Counted from the stretch's first letter, positions 1-15,100 are shown. The stretch is DNA of 64,000 nt from Climacteris rufus (GCA_013398175.1 VZRZ01001922.1:1183242-1247241), one strand, 5' to 3'. Numbers and translations are program-made. Notes: generated by a model from the letters alone, not told the origin.

Positions 1-3000
1 TGTGTTTTCTTCTATTATAGCTTCAGATGACATCTGAAGTAGCAACTAAAAATTAAGAAGAAATAAAGAGGATTTCTAGTAATTGGGGTGCCACTTACAA
101 GCCTTAACACACAAAGTCCATCTCTGCTCAGACAGCCCTCCAAGGATGATGAAAGGATTGATCCAAAAATATTCTTAATAACCTCTAAGAACAAGAGGAA
201 AATCAGTTTTCCAAACGTGTTTTTCTTTTGTTTGTGTGGGTTTTTTTTTGTAGCAAGATACAATAGAAAAAAACAAGGGGATATTTCAGTGTCTCATTGG
301 AGCCTCATTTCCTGTTACTCACATACTGTAAACTGTCTTCAGCACAAAGGACTGAATATTCCCAAAAGTTAAATGAAAAAAAAAATTCTTCCATGATTCC
401 ATATTTATTCTATGCATTTTATATCTCAATCTACTCTCTCCTCAGACAGGGAGACTCTTTCACACCTGCACACAACAGCTTACCCTCACATATCCACACT
501 GCAGCCTATGTAGTTACCATTTAGACCAACATGTTTTGCTTCCACCTCGGCAGAAAACCAGGCTGCAGAGAGGCAGGGTTTTCTCCAGATGTGCTGACCT
601 GACCAGGACAGGAATCGCAGGAAAACGTTGCAGTTGAAATTGCCACAGGCACCGCTGCAGTGCCAAGCCTGAGGATAACCTCAGCCTACCATCAGGGATC
701 CGTGATCAGTCTGGTTCATGGCCTAAGGTGTCCCTTTCACACTTCTCTTCGCAGATATTTCAGGGCAAGGATTGTTGCCTATTCAGGTAAAGGCTTCCAA
801 TTAATTCCTTTAAGGCCACTCCTTTTCCTTACTTAATCCCTGGTTTTCTGTCACATCCCATCCCTGCTGCTGGGCCGAAGTAAAAGCCCTCAGGGGGCCC
901 TCAGCATTAGGACGTTTCCCCTTCCGTTCATGAGCACTCAGAGGCAGAAAACACATGCCAGGCTCTGTAGAGCCCGGTCCCTCTTCTCCCGGCATCCCCA
1001 ACCCCACAGCCATCCCACGCCTGGAGAAGGCAGCCGGCTGCACTGCCACTTCCCTCTCTCCCAGCCCGAGTGACCTTAGTGTGAAGAAATGTTTTCCTGG
1101 TATTCAACCTACATTTCCCCTCGCCCAGTTTATCCCATTGTTTCTACTTAACCCTTCCTCAACAACCTGAGAAGCTCTAACTGTATTTAGCTACCATACA
1201 CACTCCTGATATGCTTTAGGGGCAAGCAATTCAGGTTAGCAACCTATGTGATGTCCCCTATTTCAGGTCTTGAATTTCCCAGTGACTTTCTGTTGGAAAT
1301 CATCAACAAGAAATGTAACATCAGTAGATTAAACCTATGGAGTGAGCCACTTGGCCACAAGGAATGAAATCCATATCCCCTCTGAGCTTCCTGAAGGATT
1401 TCTTTCTGCTTGGTTTGTTTGCCCCATGCATTGTTCCCACACACAATATTCCCCATCAGAACATCGCTGGCAGACACACAAGGAATCAAGACACCAGCAC
1501 AGCTTCTGCTTCAGACACAGCAGGGCCACAAGAGTTGAGAAGGGGACAGTGAAGAAGAAGAGTTGTGTTTGGAGCTTGCAGTTCCAAAGCGGATCTCTGC
1601 AAACCCTTCTCCCGGGAACAGAGGTTGTGGCTGCTGGTGTGGGCAGAAGCCAGTTGGGACACAAAAAGCATGGTTGTAACCCTTTAATATCTGATGTTAC
1701 AACATAATTTATCTGCAGGGTGTTAGCAGAGAAGGTATTGGGACGTTATAAAGCACCTGCATGCTGTGACTCTGTGTGTCTGACTACTGCTGCCTGTAAA
1801 ATCAAAACCTGTAACTAGGAAAATTCCTGGAAATCAGTTTGAGCTTTTTCATGTTTTCTATGAATTTCCATTACTCTCTCCAAATACAAAACATTTATTT
1901 AAAAATACCGGAGATGTGGATTAACAGAGGAACATTACAGAATGGTGGCTTCTGTGGGAACCACCTAAGTACATTGAGTATCATTTTGTAAAGGCTAGAA
2001 CTCCTGCTTTTTGATCTTTTTTAACCCTTTAATGCTCGCCACACTCTTCAGAGAGCACTTCATGTCCATACCCTCAACAGGGGCATGTGAGACTTACAAG
2101 CTTTAAACTGCCAGATCTCCCCCAGGCTTCATTCCCAGTGATTTACTGCCTTTAAGCCATTCAAAGTTATGGCTCAGCAACAGTCTCCTTGGTCCCAACA
2201 TTTCTGTTTGCAAGAATCAGCCACAATCAGAGCATTTCTTCAGCAAATCATAGTCCAAATTTGGCACCAAAGTGCAACGTTTTCACCTTTATACAGCTTG
2301 TGGATTAATTTGCAGATTTCCAGGGCTTGAGAGTGTTCAAAGCACTGTTAAAGGGTTAATGCCAAGACTGTTTTCAGTGAAAGAAGGTCTGGCCAAAACT
2401 TTCCTTTGTTTCCCTCTTCCTCCTGCCTTCCTCACCTTCCATCCTGCTGCTTCTTTTATGGATATGTCTTTACTGTGCCTCAAAAAAAAAAATTGCCTCT
2501 CTGACAGCCTTGTTTTCCCCGACTGCTTGGGGCATCAGAGATCCAGTCAGAGGGTGGCTTTTGTAATAAGGAAAGCTTCTTCCAGGCAGAGGAAGACACT
2601 GCCTGGGGCTTCTATATTCACAGCCTTTCTATTTCTGGCTCTCCCTTTTCACAGGGCTTTGTTTGCTAAACCCTGCTCTTCCCCCACGGGACATTAGTGA
2701 GCATACTTACCTCAGAAACAGAGCAAACAAAAAAGCCCCCAACGACTCTGGCACAGCCCACCCCAGAGATAAGGGGCTTTGCATCTTACCTCTCTGCCTT
2801 TTCTACTTTCAGGAGACTAATTAATAGGAATGCCTGAACGGCTTAAATCCTGCCCTGTGGATTTAAATTTGCCTCTTGAGGTAGAAAGTAAAAAGTAATC
2901 CTATTTTCAATATAGACAGGGGTAGACTGTGCAGATACTGAGCCCAGAGCAACTCGAGAAAGGTCACCGCAATAATGCGATGCATAGGCTCAGAAAGCCC

Positions 3001-5424
3001 CAAGGAGCTCTGGGGAGCTGGCATCAGATGTTAAGGCAAACCAAAGGGCCCCAACCCTTCCTCTGACTGCTGACAGAAGGATTTCAGCCCATGATGCCGG
3101 CTCACAGCTCTCCCAACCCCAGCACCAGAGATGCAATTGCTGCCTGCACCCACACACTGGGCTGGGCATCCCTTCCTTCCTGCCTCATCCTGTGCAGCAC
3201 AGCTGGGTATGGGCACTGCCAGCAGCACATGCTCACAAGGAATTCAGTGGTCACCCATCTCCTTCCATCCTTCACCACCCCTGGGCATTCCAGGCCCTTC
3301 AGCCAGGTCATAGCATTGCCAGGATGCCCTGCTCAGCAGCTGCCAGCCCCATTAGCCTCAACCCACATCCTCAACATCCGTCATCACTGACAGTGCTGTG
3401 AATCCTGGCTACAGCCATGCTTTGCATGGGCTTAGTGCTTTGCCATCTTTTCTCTTCCCAGTTCAGCAAGTTTCTGAATGCTAGGTTTTCTCCATGTCTC
3501 ACACAGAGTACAAGCATCTTGGAGGCACTACCAGTTTAATTTCACAGCACATTGTAGCACGGTGACCTGTTCTAAAAGCAGGGGAGTTTAGCTAGAGCAG
3601 GACCAAGCAGCCAGCTCAACACCAGATTTTGAGGCAATGCTTAAAGTTCCTTGTCACAAGGTGCCTAAAACACATAGACAGGATAAAGCATTGCAGTCTC
3701 TCTCAACATCTGCACGTGAAACTGCAGATCTGGATCTCACACCTCTTCTTCCTGAACCTCTTTCCTAGAGGTTTTCATCAGTCTTCTGCAAAAGATCTGT
3801 TTAGTCCAGTCTCATCAGTGAAGCACACAATAAACTGCTCTCCCATCTTGTGAGGGCTATAAAGCTCCCTCCTGTAGATTTTCCATCAGTGGTTCTTTTG
3901 AACACTTTTTCTGATGTCTCTTGAAAAAAGCCAGTGTTCGAGCACGGCCTGTCTGACACCCATCCCAAGGTCAAGGCAATTATTTCACTCCTTGCCCAGA
4001 GCCACTGAGGCAGTCACAGTTTGCACCAACCTTTCAGCATTTCCACCACCTCCAGCCGACTGCAGCCTCACTTGGGAAGTTTACAGTTTGCCACTGTTGA
4101 CACCTGCAAAGCCACCAAAAGCCACCAACATGCTGCCCTCCCTAGTACTCTTCTGAGTAGCAAGTGCTTTTTATACTTCTCCCTTCCTGAATTTCAAGAC
4201 AGCTGGTCCTTCAGCCAGAAATTCTCTGTCTTAGATGCAAAGTTCTCCAGGGTCTGGCATAGGCACATTTTGATAAGGTATTGATAACAAGTGTGTAATG
4301 GTTTGCATTCCATATGAAGCCACCCTTTTCCCAGGAAGGGACCATTATGGAACTGGTTGTAATCTTGGATGGTTCTCCAGGCTCCCAGCTACCACCACCA
4401 AGGCATGATCTGCCCATGTGAATGCACTCTCATTCACTTCTTGTCTTGCCAGTCCAGCCAGTTACTACTTCTTCATATCCATCCCCTCTCTTCAGCTCTT
4501 TCAAACTGAGCACACACATTTTCACAGCTGGCACCAAAGAGATGAGAAGACATTTGCGTGCCCAGGTCACAAGTGCACACCTCTATCAGCCGGTCTAATT
4601 GGAGCCACATGTACTGGTCATTTCCAATGGGGCAACAACAGTCTTGCCAAAACCAGCTCTTGGTTCCCTCAGCACTTGCTGCAGCAGGAATAGGACTTGC
4701 CAGAGCTGAATCAAGTCCTTTTAATTTGACAGAAACTACTGAGCAGCTCTGCCAGAGCAACAATATTCCCCCACTGCTGGCCTGGATGAATACTGTGAAC
4801 CCAGAGGTGAAGGACTTTCATAGCCCATTACCCAGCCTCCTGAGCCATGCAGTTCCCAGCTGCCACACAGAAGCTCAGTCCCTGCTCTCTCTCTCCTTCA
4901 ATCTCAGCTTGCAAACAGAGTGTGAAAACACATTTCCCCATCTTCAAGTGTTTGTTTTTTTTTTTTAATTTCCTTCTCAGCATATCTGCTCCTGGCCCAT
5001 CACCTTGAGGTGCAGGGAAGAAGACCCTCAGCATTTCAGAAGGTGTCATGTTTAACCTCGCGCATGATAGAAACTGGAAACATGAATTATCAGTAGCACT
5101 GGGGCATGAAGCTGAGAATAAATAGTGTTGTGACTCGGAAAAATCAGACACAGCCAGAAGAAGATGCAGTGATGTGTTGTTTTATCTCAGCCTAACTCCC
5201 AGAGGGTCACTATGATACAAACTGCTTGCTAAAACCAGATACAGCTTCAGTCTCACAAAATAAGATCAACCCCTTCTCCCGCAGTTAAAATAATGGTCAG
5301 AGATGGTTATTGGAAATGTCAGAAAGTCTTGCTCCTGTCTTGAAACTTTGCCAGCTTGGTGACCCTCCTGACTACCTACATATGCAAGGGAAGCCTGGCA
5401 GGTCCTGAGTGCCAAGGCAGAAAA
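1..5424. other. Intergenic, apart from the CR1 relic at 1,080
   Basis: No exon, RNA gene or promoter recognised. Open frames are short, overlap on both strands and show no family motifs. Confidence 0.75.
1080..1155 (-). mobile_element. CR1 fragment (relic)
   Basis: The plus strand reads gtgaagaaatgttttcctgg and continues with tattcaacctacatttcccc, the reverse complement of the CR1 3' region (GTGAAGAAATTTTTCCTAATATCC-type block). Short and diverged. Confidence 0.55.
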
Positions 5425-5775
5425 TCACAGAATGTTTTAGGTTAAAAAATACCTTAAAGATGATTGAGTACAATCCTTAAAACAGCACTGCCAAGCCCAC
5501 CACTAAACCATGTCCCTTTGTGCCACATCTGCACATCTCTTAAATACCTCCAGGGTGGTGACTGACCACTTCTCTGGGCAGCCTGTACAGGGCCTGACAA
5601 TCCTTTTGGTGAAGAAATTTTCCCTTATATCCAACCTAAACCTCCTCTAAATCTTCTCCTGTCCTATTGCTTGTTACCTGGACACACTCCAGCACCTCAA
5701 TGTCTTTCTTGGGGCTAGTGGCCCAAAAACTGAACAGAGGAGTTAAGGAGTGGCCTTACATCCTTCCCCTAGAAG
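5425..5775 (-). mobile_element. CR1 3' fragment
   Basis: Reverse-complement CR1: begins atcacagaatgttttaggtt and continues through accatgtccctttgtgccac, gggcagcctgtacagggcc, ggtgaagaaattttccctta and ctgaacagaggagttaagg. It belongs to the subfamily with the compact accatgtccc block and is moderately diverged. Confidence 0.88.
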
Positions 5776-8700
5776 CAGCACTGTAGTATCCTATGGGCGT
5801 TTGCACCAGTAGGTACCAGCATGATTTGCAGATGAAAGCAGCATTATCATCACTACGGCACTTTTTGGAGAGTGGCAAGGCTGAGCTTAAACAATAGCAA
5901 TGGAAATTAGACAGAAGCTCAGAAGGTGGTCAGGAAAGTGAAGCAAAGTTATTTCTGCTGTAACCAGCTCAGGTCAAGATGCCACATTGTGAGTGAATGC
6001 CCCTAGGAATCGGTCTTTAAAGGGTTGCCTAAGAGCATCCAAAATGCCAGGCTGGGACTCACCAAACCCACTTTCTTCTTCCATTGTGAGTGTCCCCATG
6101 TTCACTGCAATTTAGCTGCTCAGGGCTAACTCTAGGAAATACCAGATAACTCTGTTAAAACATATCAAGAACACAAAGGGAGGAACATATTTATTTGCCT
6201 GTCCCCAGCTCTCTGAACTCTTCTCCCAACCTGGCAAAGCCTAATACAGACACTGATGGAGAGACTCTGTTTGGGTAGAGGGAATAGGCAGACAGGCTGG
6301 CAGGTAAGGACATGACTACAGCTCCATAGTCCATTCGCATGCCCAGAGCCTGGATGTGCATCAGTCTTCAGGGCAGCTTTGAGTTTGATGGGTCCCTGAG
6401 TTAGGAAGTCAACTTCTGTCTTCCAGGCAAGCATCACTGCATCCTTCTTCACCCAGAGGGGAAACTCATCCAAGAAAATGGGGATACCTCTCCTGTAGTT
6501 GTCTTTTCTAAACATCTCTATTGAGACACTTCCCAGCCCAAACACTTTCTAATAAAGCCAACATCAAAGATTTAGCTCTGGCCAAAATGTGGTTCTTGCC
6601 TTTATACCAGAGGCCAGTGCTGCAGCTACTTCACTCCCAGCATAAAGATATTTATTACACCACAAAGACTGGGAGATGGCACTTGCTGCCAAGAGCTCAG
6701 TCTAATAGGCAGAGACCCAGGATCCTCATTCATATAGGAAGCCAGTCAAAGCCAGGAGGACAACAGGATTTTCCTGAAAAGGCTGGGGCTGTCCTCAACA
6801 CCATGTGTGACACCACACTGCACTACCACCCTTCTGTGCCAGCTCAGCACCACTGACCCACACAGGGTTGTCTCTGCACCACTGACCGGCACGTGCTCAG
6901 CACCAGTTCATCCTCTGGCATCCCAAATCCAGCACTCTCGCATTACTCCCAGACTGCAGGATAAAGAGCAGCAGGTCTCAGTGACAAGCCTCATTTAAAT
7001 GCTGCATGCCCACTCTCAGGAGCTGAAAACACACCAAGTATGAAGGACGAGCAAAGGGAGCAGTGGGATTACTCAGAACACTCAGGGCAGTTTAAAGCAA
7101 GCAGGCGTGAAAAGTTTTGCTTTAGCAGAGGTCCTGCAATCTGGCTGACACATCCAAATTCCACCTGGTGTGCATCCTCACTTGGATCAACACCTTTACA
7201 GGGTACTTCCTAATGGTCTATTGATTTCAACAGATGTCCCAGTAAACGTGTTAAAGAGGGAACAACACCCCAGTAGTAATTGCAGGTTCGTGTGCTAACG
7301 CCCCACTGTTTGGTGCAAAGGGAAAATGAGTTTTGAGAGGGTAAGTTGTTGGCAGGCCAATGAGATGTTTGCAATTCTGGCAACAAGCAGCCTACGTCAG
7401 AGCAGGGGTAACAGGAACAGGCCCTGTGATCTGTCCTCAAAATCAGGGTCACCTCCTGGTTCAGCTTCCCAAAGCTCCTGCCACCCTCCCAACATATTTC
7501 CATCCTTGTAGGAAACATCGCTTGCCAGGGCAAGGCACATCCCCAAATCCACCTGCCTGCCAGTCCCAGGTAGGAGATGACCTCCACATGACCATGTCCA
7601 GTCAAAACACTGGGCCTGGGGAACACAGTGTGGGGCAGAGCAGATTAGACACAAGAGGAGGGGTCTGGCAGGCAGCATTCCTTGGGAGCAGCCTCTGCTG
7701 GGAAGCAGAGCAAGGACTGAATTTCTATTCTGGGGCTGTTTGTGCTTCCTGTTTGGTGCAACAGCCTCAAAGGGGAGTTAGTATTTATAATGCTCCAGTC
7801 ACATCATCCCATTGTTCCCAAGAAGTCAGGAGGCTGCTGGGAAGAGAGAGCAAAGCACCTCAGCAGGCTGCCCCAGCCACGGCTCCCTGCCAGCCGTGGC
7901 ACTTTGCAGGGAGGCAAAGCAAACAGCACAGTGATGTCGGTGATTTCCCACCTGCTGCCACAGAGCAGCACAGATAGGGGCAGTCAGGTGCTGGGAGCAC
8001 AGCTTCTCCCTCCCCAGGTGTCTTCTGTAATGGAAAAGGCAGAGAGGACAGGGGAAGATTTTTTCCCTCTGGCAATCTCTAAGATTGCATCTATAAACGC
8101 ACTCCAAAGCCCTTGTAGCCCAATGACAGGAGCTTTAAAGGCTTTTGAGTGATGTCAGCTTCTCAGCCGGTCAAAAGCTATCCCTCTTCCAGAGCCATTA
8201 TGTTTTCTGATGCACACAGATCAATGCCAAGCCACAAAGACGCTCATGCCCTTCTGCATGGGCAAGGAGAGGAGCCTCCTACCAAAGGAGGGGATGCCAG
8301 CAGGGTCCTGAGGTGCCCTAGGAGGATGTAGCAGACCCCATCAGCCCACACACATCAGAGGGGATGGACAGCAGAGCAGAATCAGGAGAGAGAAGAAAAC
8401 GAGAGTCTCACAGAGGGAATTTGGGGAGGAGAGGGGAATACAGGACAGGAGGGCAAAGCAGATGTGACAAATGGAAACTAGAAACAGCTCCTGAGCATAC
8501 AGGAGCCCTGGGTAAGAAACAGCAAAGCATGAATAAAAGCCATTTTGGGGCTTACCTCAGGGTGTTGCTCTCCAGTGTTGCACAGCATCTCAACTAAACA
8601 CAGGGGAAGCCATTTTGCTCTTGATGGGAGAAAGAGGCAGACACAAAAAGAAGCACACCAAAAAAAAAGATCTTGCATCACTACTAATACACAGCTGAAG

Positions 8701-11700
8701 ACAAAGGCCTTTTATAGGCAAGGCAGCCAGGTTAAAAGACTTCTGCTGTGTGCAAGTAAATCTCTCTGCTTATATTCTTCACATGTGCTAGGAGAGACTC
8801 GTACCTCCTGGTCCTGCACAAGAATGAATGCAATCAAGATGATAAAGTCATGGGGGCTTGTGCAAGTTCCCACCTAGGTAAAACTCTCTGTTTCAACTCC
8901 ATCAGCAGCAGAAACTGCTTTGGTGACTGTTTATTCCTAGATTTTGAAGCCTCTCTGAAGCTGTACTTGTGGGACCAGGTTGATTTGATGCTGGTTGCAT
9001 CTCGGTCTCTGTTTTTCCATGGACTGGGACTCAGCATTTCCTATGAACAGCATGAAAACAGACTCTAATAATTTTAGGCAAAATGAGGTACACATGCAGA
9101 GCCTGTGCACAGTGAGGAAGATCCAGCCTCCAATTTTGACAGTCAGCTTCAGAGGACCCAGAATTCCACCTGCAGTATTTGCTGACCGATCAAGCAATCA
9201 TGTGATGCTTCATTGAATGAGAACTTCTGCTGCTCTATACCTTTGGCATGTTTTTATACATGATGTTTTAATAATTTTTTTTTGTTGTTGTTTCCTTTCC
9301 CCATTTTATTTCCTCTTTAAATTCCAAGACAACTGCCTGTGTGCAAGGATAGCAGCTGTTTTATTCCTGGAATTAGCACTCAGTTACCGGACGGCCAAAC
9401 ACTGGGCTTTCTGCAGGAAACTTGGCTTTCCTGATTTGTTGCTGTTTTCCTTAGGCTGAAGTTAATATCTACTAGAGCCAGAACAGACATTTAAGGTTTT
9501 GTCTATGGAAAGAAAGAGTTCACTCCTTGTCAGCAGCAATGTGGGACCTGTCAGAAACAGAAATATTTTCACTCTTCGGTTTCACCAAGACATTTTGGCA
9601 GCATTATGAACCCAAACCTTTGGCAGAATCATGCAGGCAGTGAGACAGAGAGCAGGACTTCATGGGAATAGGAAGAGCAAAGGGGATCAGAGCTCAGTGC
9701 TGCACTAAGCGTGCAGGAGTCCTTCCCATGCAGGCTTGGCTTTGGCAGAGCCGCTGGCACAAAGGCACTGCAGGAAAGGGCTCAGACTGCACTACCTGGT
9801 TGGGTTGAAGAGTTTCTCACATTGCAATGGCTGCAGCTCCATAAATGTCCTGCAGAATTTCAACACTTGATATTTCCACACACAGAAAAAAATCCCCAAA
9901 ATCCATTCTGGAAGTTTGGGATTTGGATTTTGGACCAACAGCAAAGCTATGGAGAGAACACTGTATATGCACCTCCTCTGTGACAGCTGACAGCTGGCTG
10001 GGAAAAGATTAGAGTCACCAGCTTCCACACATGGAGAAGTGTCTTGGGTAGCCAGAGGGCTGTTCCAGGGGGCTGGAGGAAATTGTCACTGAGCTTGCAT
10101 TGCCACGGGCCAGTTGAAACCAGAACACATGATGTGACAGAGCTCATTTTTTTTTGCCTCCAGGAGCCAGGAGGCCCAGTTAAGTCCAAGCACACTCAAA
10201 ATAAGTGCTGAAACCTTTGGATGCTGATCCAGTACTGAGTGAAGCTTCTAAAAACTTTTAAATTTTCCCATCTCTGGCCATGTTTATCTCCGGCCTTGCT
10301 CAACTGACCACTTTGAGCAATGGGGGGACAGACTTATGGTACTACTGAAAGGTGCTGTAAAAGCTCATGGCCTCTAACAGATAGCCCAGTGCCATTTTCT
10401 AAGGGAAATGTGTATTGCTTAAAAAAGAAAAGATAGATAGACTTTTTGCTTTCCATTCAGGAATCCATCCCACCTCAGGTCTGTATAAGGACCCTGCCTG
10501 GAAAGGCAGGGGATGTCCTCTGGTCAAGACAAACTCCTTCCCTTGCCCTCTGCTCACCTGCCTTTCTCTTTCCCTTGCCTCTCCCCCATGCCCATGTGGA
10601 GATCTTGGCTGGCCCTGAAGCCTTCACTCCTCCGGACTCACCCCGTTAAGAGCCCAGCTGCCCTGCAAACACTTCCAGGGCTGACAAGGACCCTAAGAAC
10701 TGGAGAACTGCAGGCCACAGGTGAATATGAGAACAGGAGAAAGAAAAAGAGCAAGGGTGGAGCTTCAACATCTCCCCCTGCCCCGCCCTGGAGCCATCAA
10801 AGTCTTTTCCAAAGTAGGGCTGAAGGCTGAGACAGCCAAGCACAAGTGGCTGCTAATCAGGTGTTCAGAGAAAAATTGTGTTAGGTTTGGTTTTGGCATT
10901 GAGTTTTTCCGAACCCCAAAAATATACTCCCCACTGAATAAACATGGCTTTGATCGTGCATCTTTGTGTTAATTTTCTGCTCAGTGTTGGTATGCCATGG
11001 GCTCTCTTTCCCCCACATTTCTGAACCTTCAGCTTACTTTACTTTCTAAAGGTTTTCTCGGGAGGGAGGCAGGGGGAAAGGACTGGAATTGCTCTTTTTC
11101 ATTAAAAGGAAACTGCGACTCCCTAACAATGAGATGACTCCAGCAGCTGGGCTTTTAAGGACACTCTGGAAACTACCAGACTCCTGATAAAATCGCAGGA
11201 GTTGGCGAGGCCGTATTTCCCCTGCACAATTACAATTTCTTTGCCTGTGGGTATTGCTGTGTTGAAATGCCTCTAAAGTTCCTGCTATGTCATTGCATTT
11301 GCATGCATTTCTTTTCGGTTCTTTCCTTCTCCAGCCCCTGCCAGAGAGCAGACATTCCTGAAAATCAACTAACCACACTCCCATAACTTTACAGCCTGAA
11401 GACCTTGAAGCAAATGAGCCTTGAAGAGTAATTGTAGAATTACAGGCACCAAATGATGCTGAATTATGCAGCGCTTAGCGGACGCTGCTTACTGGCTTGA
11501 TTTGGGGAAAAACGCTGGATAACACGAGAAAAAAAGTCCCTTCTCCAAATGATAAAGCAGTGCTACTAAAACTCTCGTGGTTTGGAACTCTATTAGCAAA
11601 AGAATATGGGTTTAAACAGTTAATCTAAACAGTTAAACCTGCACTGGGAAGGTCAAATTTAGGCATCCCCCCGACACATCTGCATTGCTGTAATAGGTGC

Positions 11701-12004
11701 TGAAATCCAAGCACTTCAGGTAACAAGCACCAGCCAGGATGTACCAGATCTTTTTGGAGGCAGGTGTGAGCCAGTGTTCCATTCTGGTGGCTCAGATGCT
11801 GTGGGGTGCATGGACCTTAACCAAGATACATCTTCCTAACAGGATAAATTAAATCCTATTGATTGTGAGAGATAATGTTTTTCTATTTAGAAAACATCTC
11901 AATAGCATTACCACTGACCAAGCCAAGAGGAAAGCAGCAGCAACAGAAATAATGAAAGAAACATGATGGATACGTGTACAGTGATGTCTGGTGATGTATG
12001 TTCA

Positions 12005-12068
12005 TTGCAGTGGGGTTGGAATAGATGACCTTCAAAAGTCTCTTCTGACCCAAACGATTCTATGATTA
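12005..12068 (+). mobile_element. CR1 3' terminus
   Basis: The sequence ggggttggaatagatgacct, then ctgacccaaacgattctatg and attat, is the canonical 3' end of a CR1 element in sense orientation, severely 5'-truncated. Confidence 0.85.
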
Positions 12069-12136
12069 TATGTTTACTAATCATTGAAGATGTGTTCATA
12101 TGCAGGGTATTTCTGGATGTTCTATGAATGGGCTTC

Positions 12137-12159
12137 ATTATTATTATTATTATTATTAT
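12137..12159 (+). repeat. (ATT)n microsatellite
   Basis: About eight ATT units, some 70 bp past the CR1 3' end at 12068. Confidence 0.95.
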
Positions 12160-15100
12160 CCTTATTTCCATTCTTCACAGGTAGGAATCAAGCTGAAATT
12201 TTAGCATTAATTAAGAAATTAATGTAGAACATAAGCAGCTTGCTCAACATCCCACAGGAAGTGGGTGAGGACTGAGGGATGGGAAGCACGTGCTCCCCGG
12301 ACCAGACTGTCAGGTCGCAGTGGCTTCCTACCAACAGCTTGGCATTGCATAGGACCCATAAAACACAAAGATGCTCTAATGTTTGGAGGTCCTCTTTCTC
12401 AAAACTTTGGTATTTTCCAAGACAAGAACTTGAAGAATGGTGGGAAGCGAATGGGGGGAAAGTCTGTGTGGGGCAGTGGGAAGAGCAGGAGCTCTGATGG
12501 GATGACCAAGAAATCCCCAACTGCAACAGTACCTGAATGGCCTGGCATTCCCAGCAGGTGAAGATGGGCAGCACAAGGTTCAGGTGTGCCAGCATGAGGA
12601 GCCCTGCTGTGGCACCACGAGAGCAAACGCCCCTGTCATTCACAGAGCACCACTCCAGCCAGGAGTACGGACTCCATGCTTCCCCAAACTGTGTGCTGGC
12701 TTTCCCAGTGCTCAGCTACCACATTGCTCCATGCCCACCAAGCCCCTTCCTGAGCTTCCCACGCAGGCTGCCCGGATGGGAGCGCAGTGAATGCCACGGA
12801 TTAGTGTAGCACGTGATGGAGCAAGAGCTTGAGGGAGGATGGGGAGGAGGGAGGGATAAGTAGGTGACAGTCTAATTAAGGACCGCGTGATAACGTCTGG
12901 CTCCAGCAGCCAGGCTGCAGGCATTTCCTGGCCGCGGGATGCTGCCAGCTCTGCCACCTCCCAATTTGCCTTCACACGGCTTTTGCTCACTGGCCACAGC
13001 CCCACCGGGCTGCTGGAGAAGTGTCCAAGTCCATTGTCCTGCTTGTGTGCCCGTGGGGAGGTAGAAGCAGAGCCTTAAGTTACCTTTTGGCTTGCCCCTC
13101 GTTGTTGGGTGTTTAAGCACAGGTGTCTGCTGCTGTTGACACTGAGTGATAAGTGGAGACATTTTTTCCATCGGAAAGAATCTCAAGAATTTCCCTGTAC
13201 TCTTTTTATTCTTTTTTTTTTCCCCCTTCTGCATCGCGGTAAAGAGACTGTTACTGGGGAGGGGGTGGGGTGGGGGAGGCTGGCACAAGGCAGAGGTGAG
13301 ATGGCACTTATTTAAAAATTAGATCCCCCTCCATTTCCTTCTCACAACCATAGCCACTCTGGCTCCAAGCTTAAAATTCTTGTTTACATTGAGTATTCCT
13401 CCCTTTCTGCACTCTCAGCTGCCTCTAATAGCTGGTCCTTAATGCTCTAGTCCCTGATTTGTAATCTGGTTCCCCAAAACAGCAGCCAGCAGCCACCCCT
13501 GGGGATTAATTATCCCTCCAGAAGCAGGAAGACCTGTGGCTTCGTCGGTGTGGTCTGTGATGCTGAGGCTGAATTTGCACCTTTGCATCCAGGCTCACGG
13601 TTCAGCCCCCTCCCTGACCCCTTCAAAAAGAAGGGTAAAACACTCAGAACTTGGTTTAGCAGCCGGGAGAGAAGGGTTTGGATGTAAAATGTAAAAACAA
13701 TGCCTTTCCAAAAGGGAAACAGTAGACATGGGCTGGGAGAGAGCCCCCCTCCCCTTGCCCATCTCGTGACACTGACCTGCCACCATAAAACACCCCAGGC
13801 TGCCATTACCAGGAAGCTCCTGTTATATTTTTCATGCTTTGCTGTGTCTCAGCTCTGTGTTTCAGGTCATTTCTTATGCCATTCAAGCTGGCTAGAATTT
13901 TCCCCCGAAAGAAACCAGGCCTGCCTTACTCTGGCACAGCCTGGGGAGCAGGAGGAAGACCCAGTGACCCCACACAAACGTGCTCACACACCCTCCCAGG
14001 GAAAACCTAGTCTCACAGGGCTGAACATCCACAGCCACGTGTGCAGACTCGTGTGTGCAAGCACGAGAGGCTGAGATGCTCCAACACGCTCGGGCACGTC
14101 CCAGCACAAGCAATCGCTGCCCAGCCCCTGCCTTTTGCTCTCCCAGGACTTTGTTGGAAAGCAGACAAGGCACCTCCAGCCCTCCTGCTGCTACAATGTG
14201 CCAGAGGGCATCTCTCTGTCTTGAGGTGATGGTGACACTAATGAGCAGGCACCATCCCCAGCACACGATGGAAAATAGAATAAATTGCTCTAAAAAAAAA
14301 AAAACCGGTGCAGTGGAAAGCCAGGCCCAGGGGGACTAAACCAGGCAGCCTGGGACACCAGCTTACCTCAAGCTTTCCGTGGGGCTTGGTCACCACACAA
14401 TGGCCTGTATCTTCAGCTTCCTGCAGCAATTAGCTGGCTCTGGTCATCAGCTATCCCGTGCCCACAGCGTGGGGAGGCACAGGGTCTCCACTGCTGTGTT
14501 TCCTGGGAGTCTGGGCTAGCACAAAGCCAACAGGCATTATTTTCATGTGAGGTTACTTTACTAAAAAAAACCCTCATTACATTGCAACAGTGGCCTCTCT
14601 CTCATCTGCTCATAGGCTGGGGAAATGCTGGTGACAGTGAAGCCGGATGGGTTGAGGTCCTTGCTCCAGATGATGCCAGCTCTTCTGGAGAGGATACAAA
14701 CCTGGGGTCCAAAACTCATAAATTGCCCATTTTTTTCCCCCTCACCTCCAGTCTGCTGTGTGGGGCTGCACCTCCCCATCGTCAGAAAACCCTTGAGCTT
14801 CCCCACCCATCGCTCCCATCTCAGGGTAGGGGAACAATGTGGGATAAGAAGGAAAAGGCAAACAAGTCTTGTTTTGAACAAAAGGATAAAGAGGCCAAAC
14901 CACAGATGAAACATTACCACTTCAAAGAGGTAAAATAATAGATAACAACATTAGTCACCGCCAGTTAACGACCTACAGCCTCCACAGCCTGCAGGGGCTA
15001 TGAGGAGCCTTCCATCCTTCTCCTCCTCCTTCCCATCCTCCTGCCCCTGCTCCTGCCTGTTTATGATATGGTTTATGACAAAACGACTTATTAAAGGAAT

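Noticed and set aside
12188..12643. 151-codon minus-strand frame
   Set aside because: Overlapped by other frames of similar length on both strands; no motif, no splice context, typical of random open sequence.
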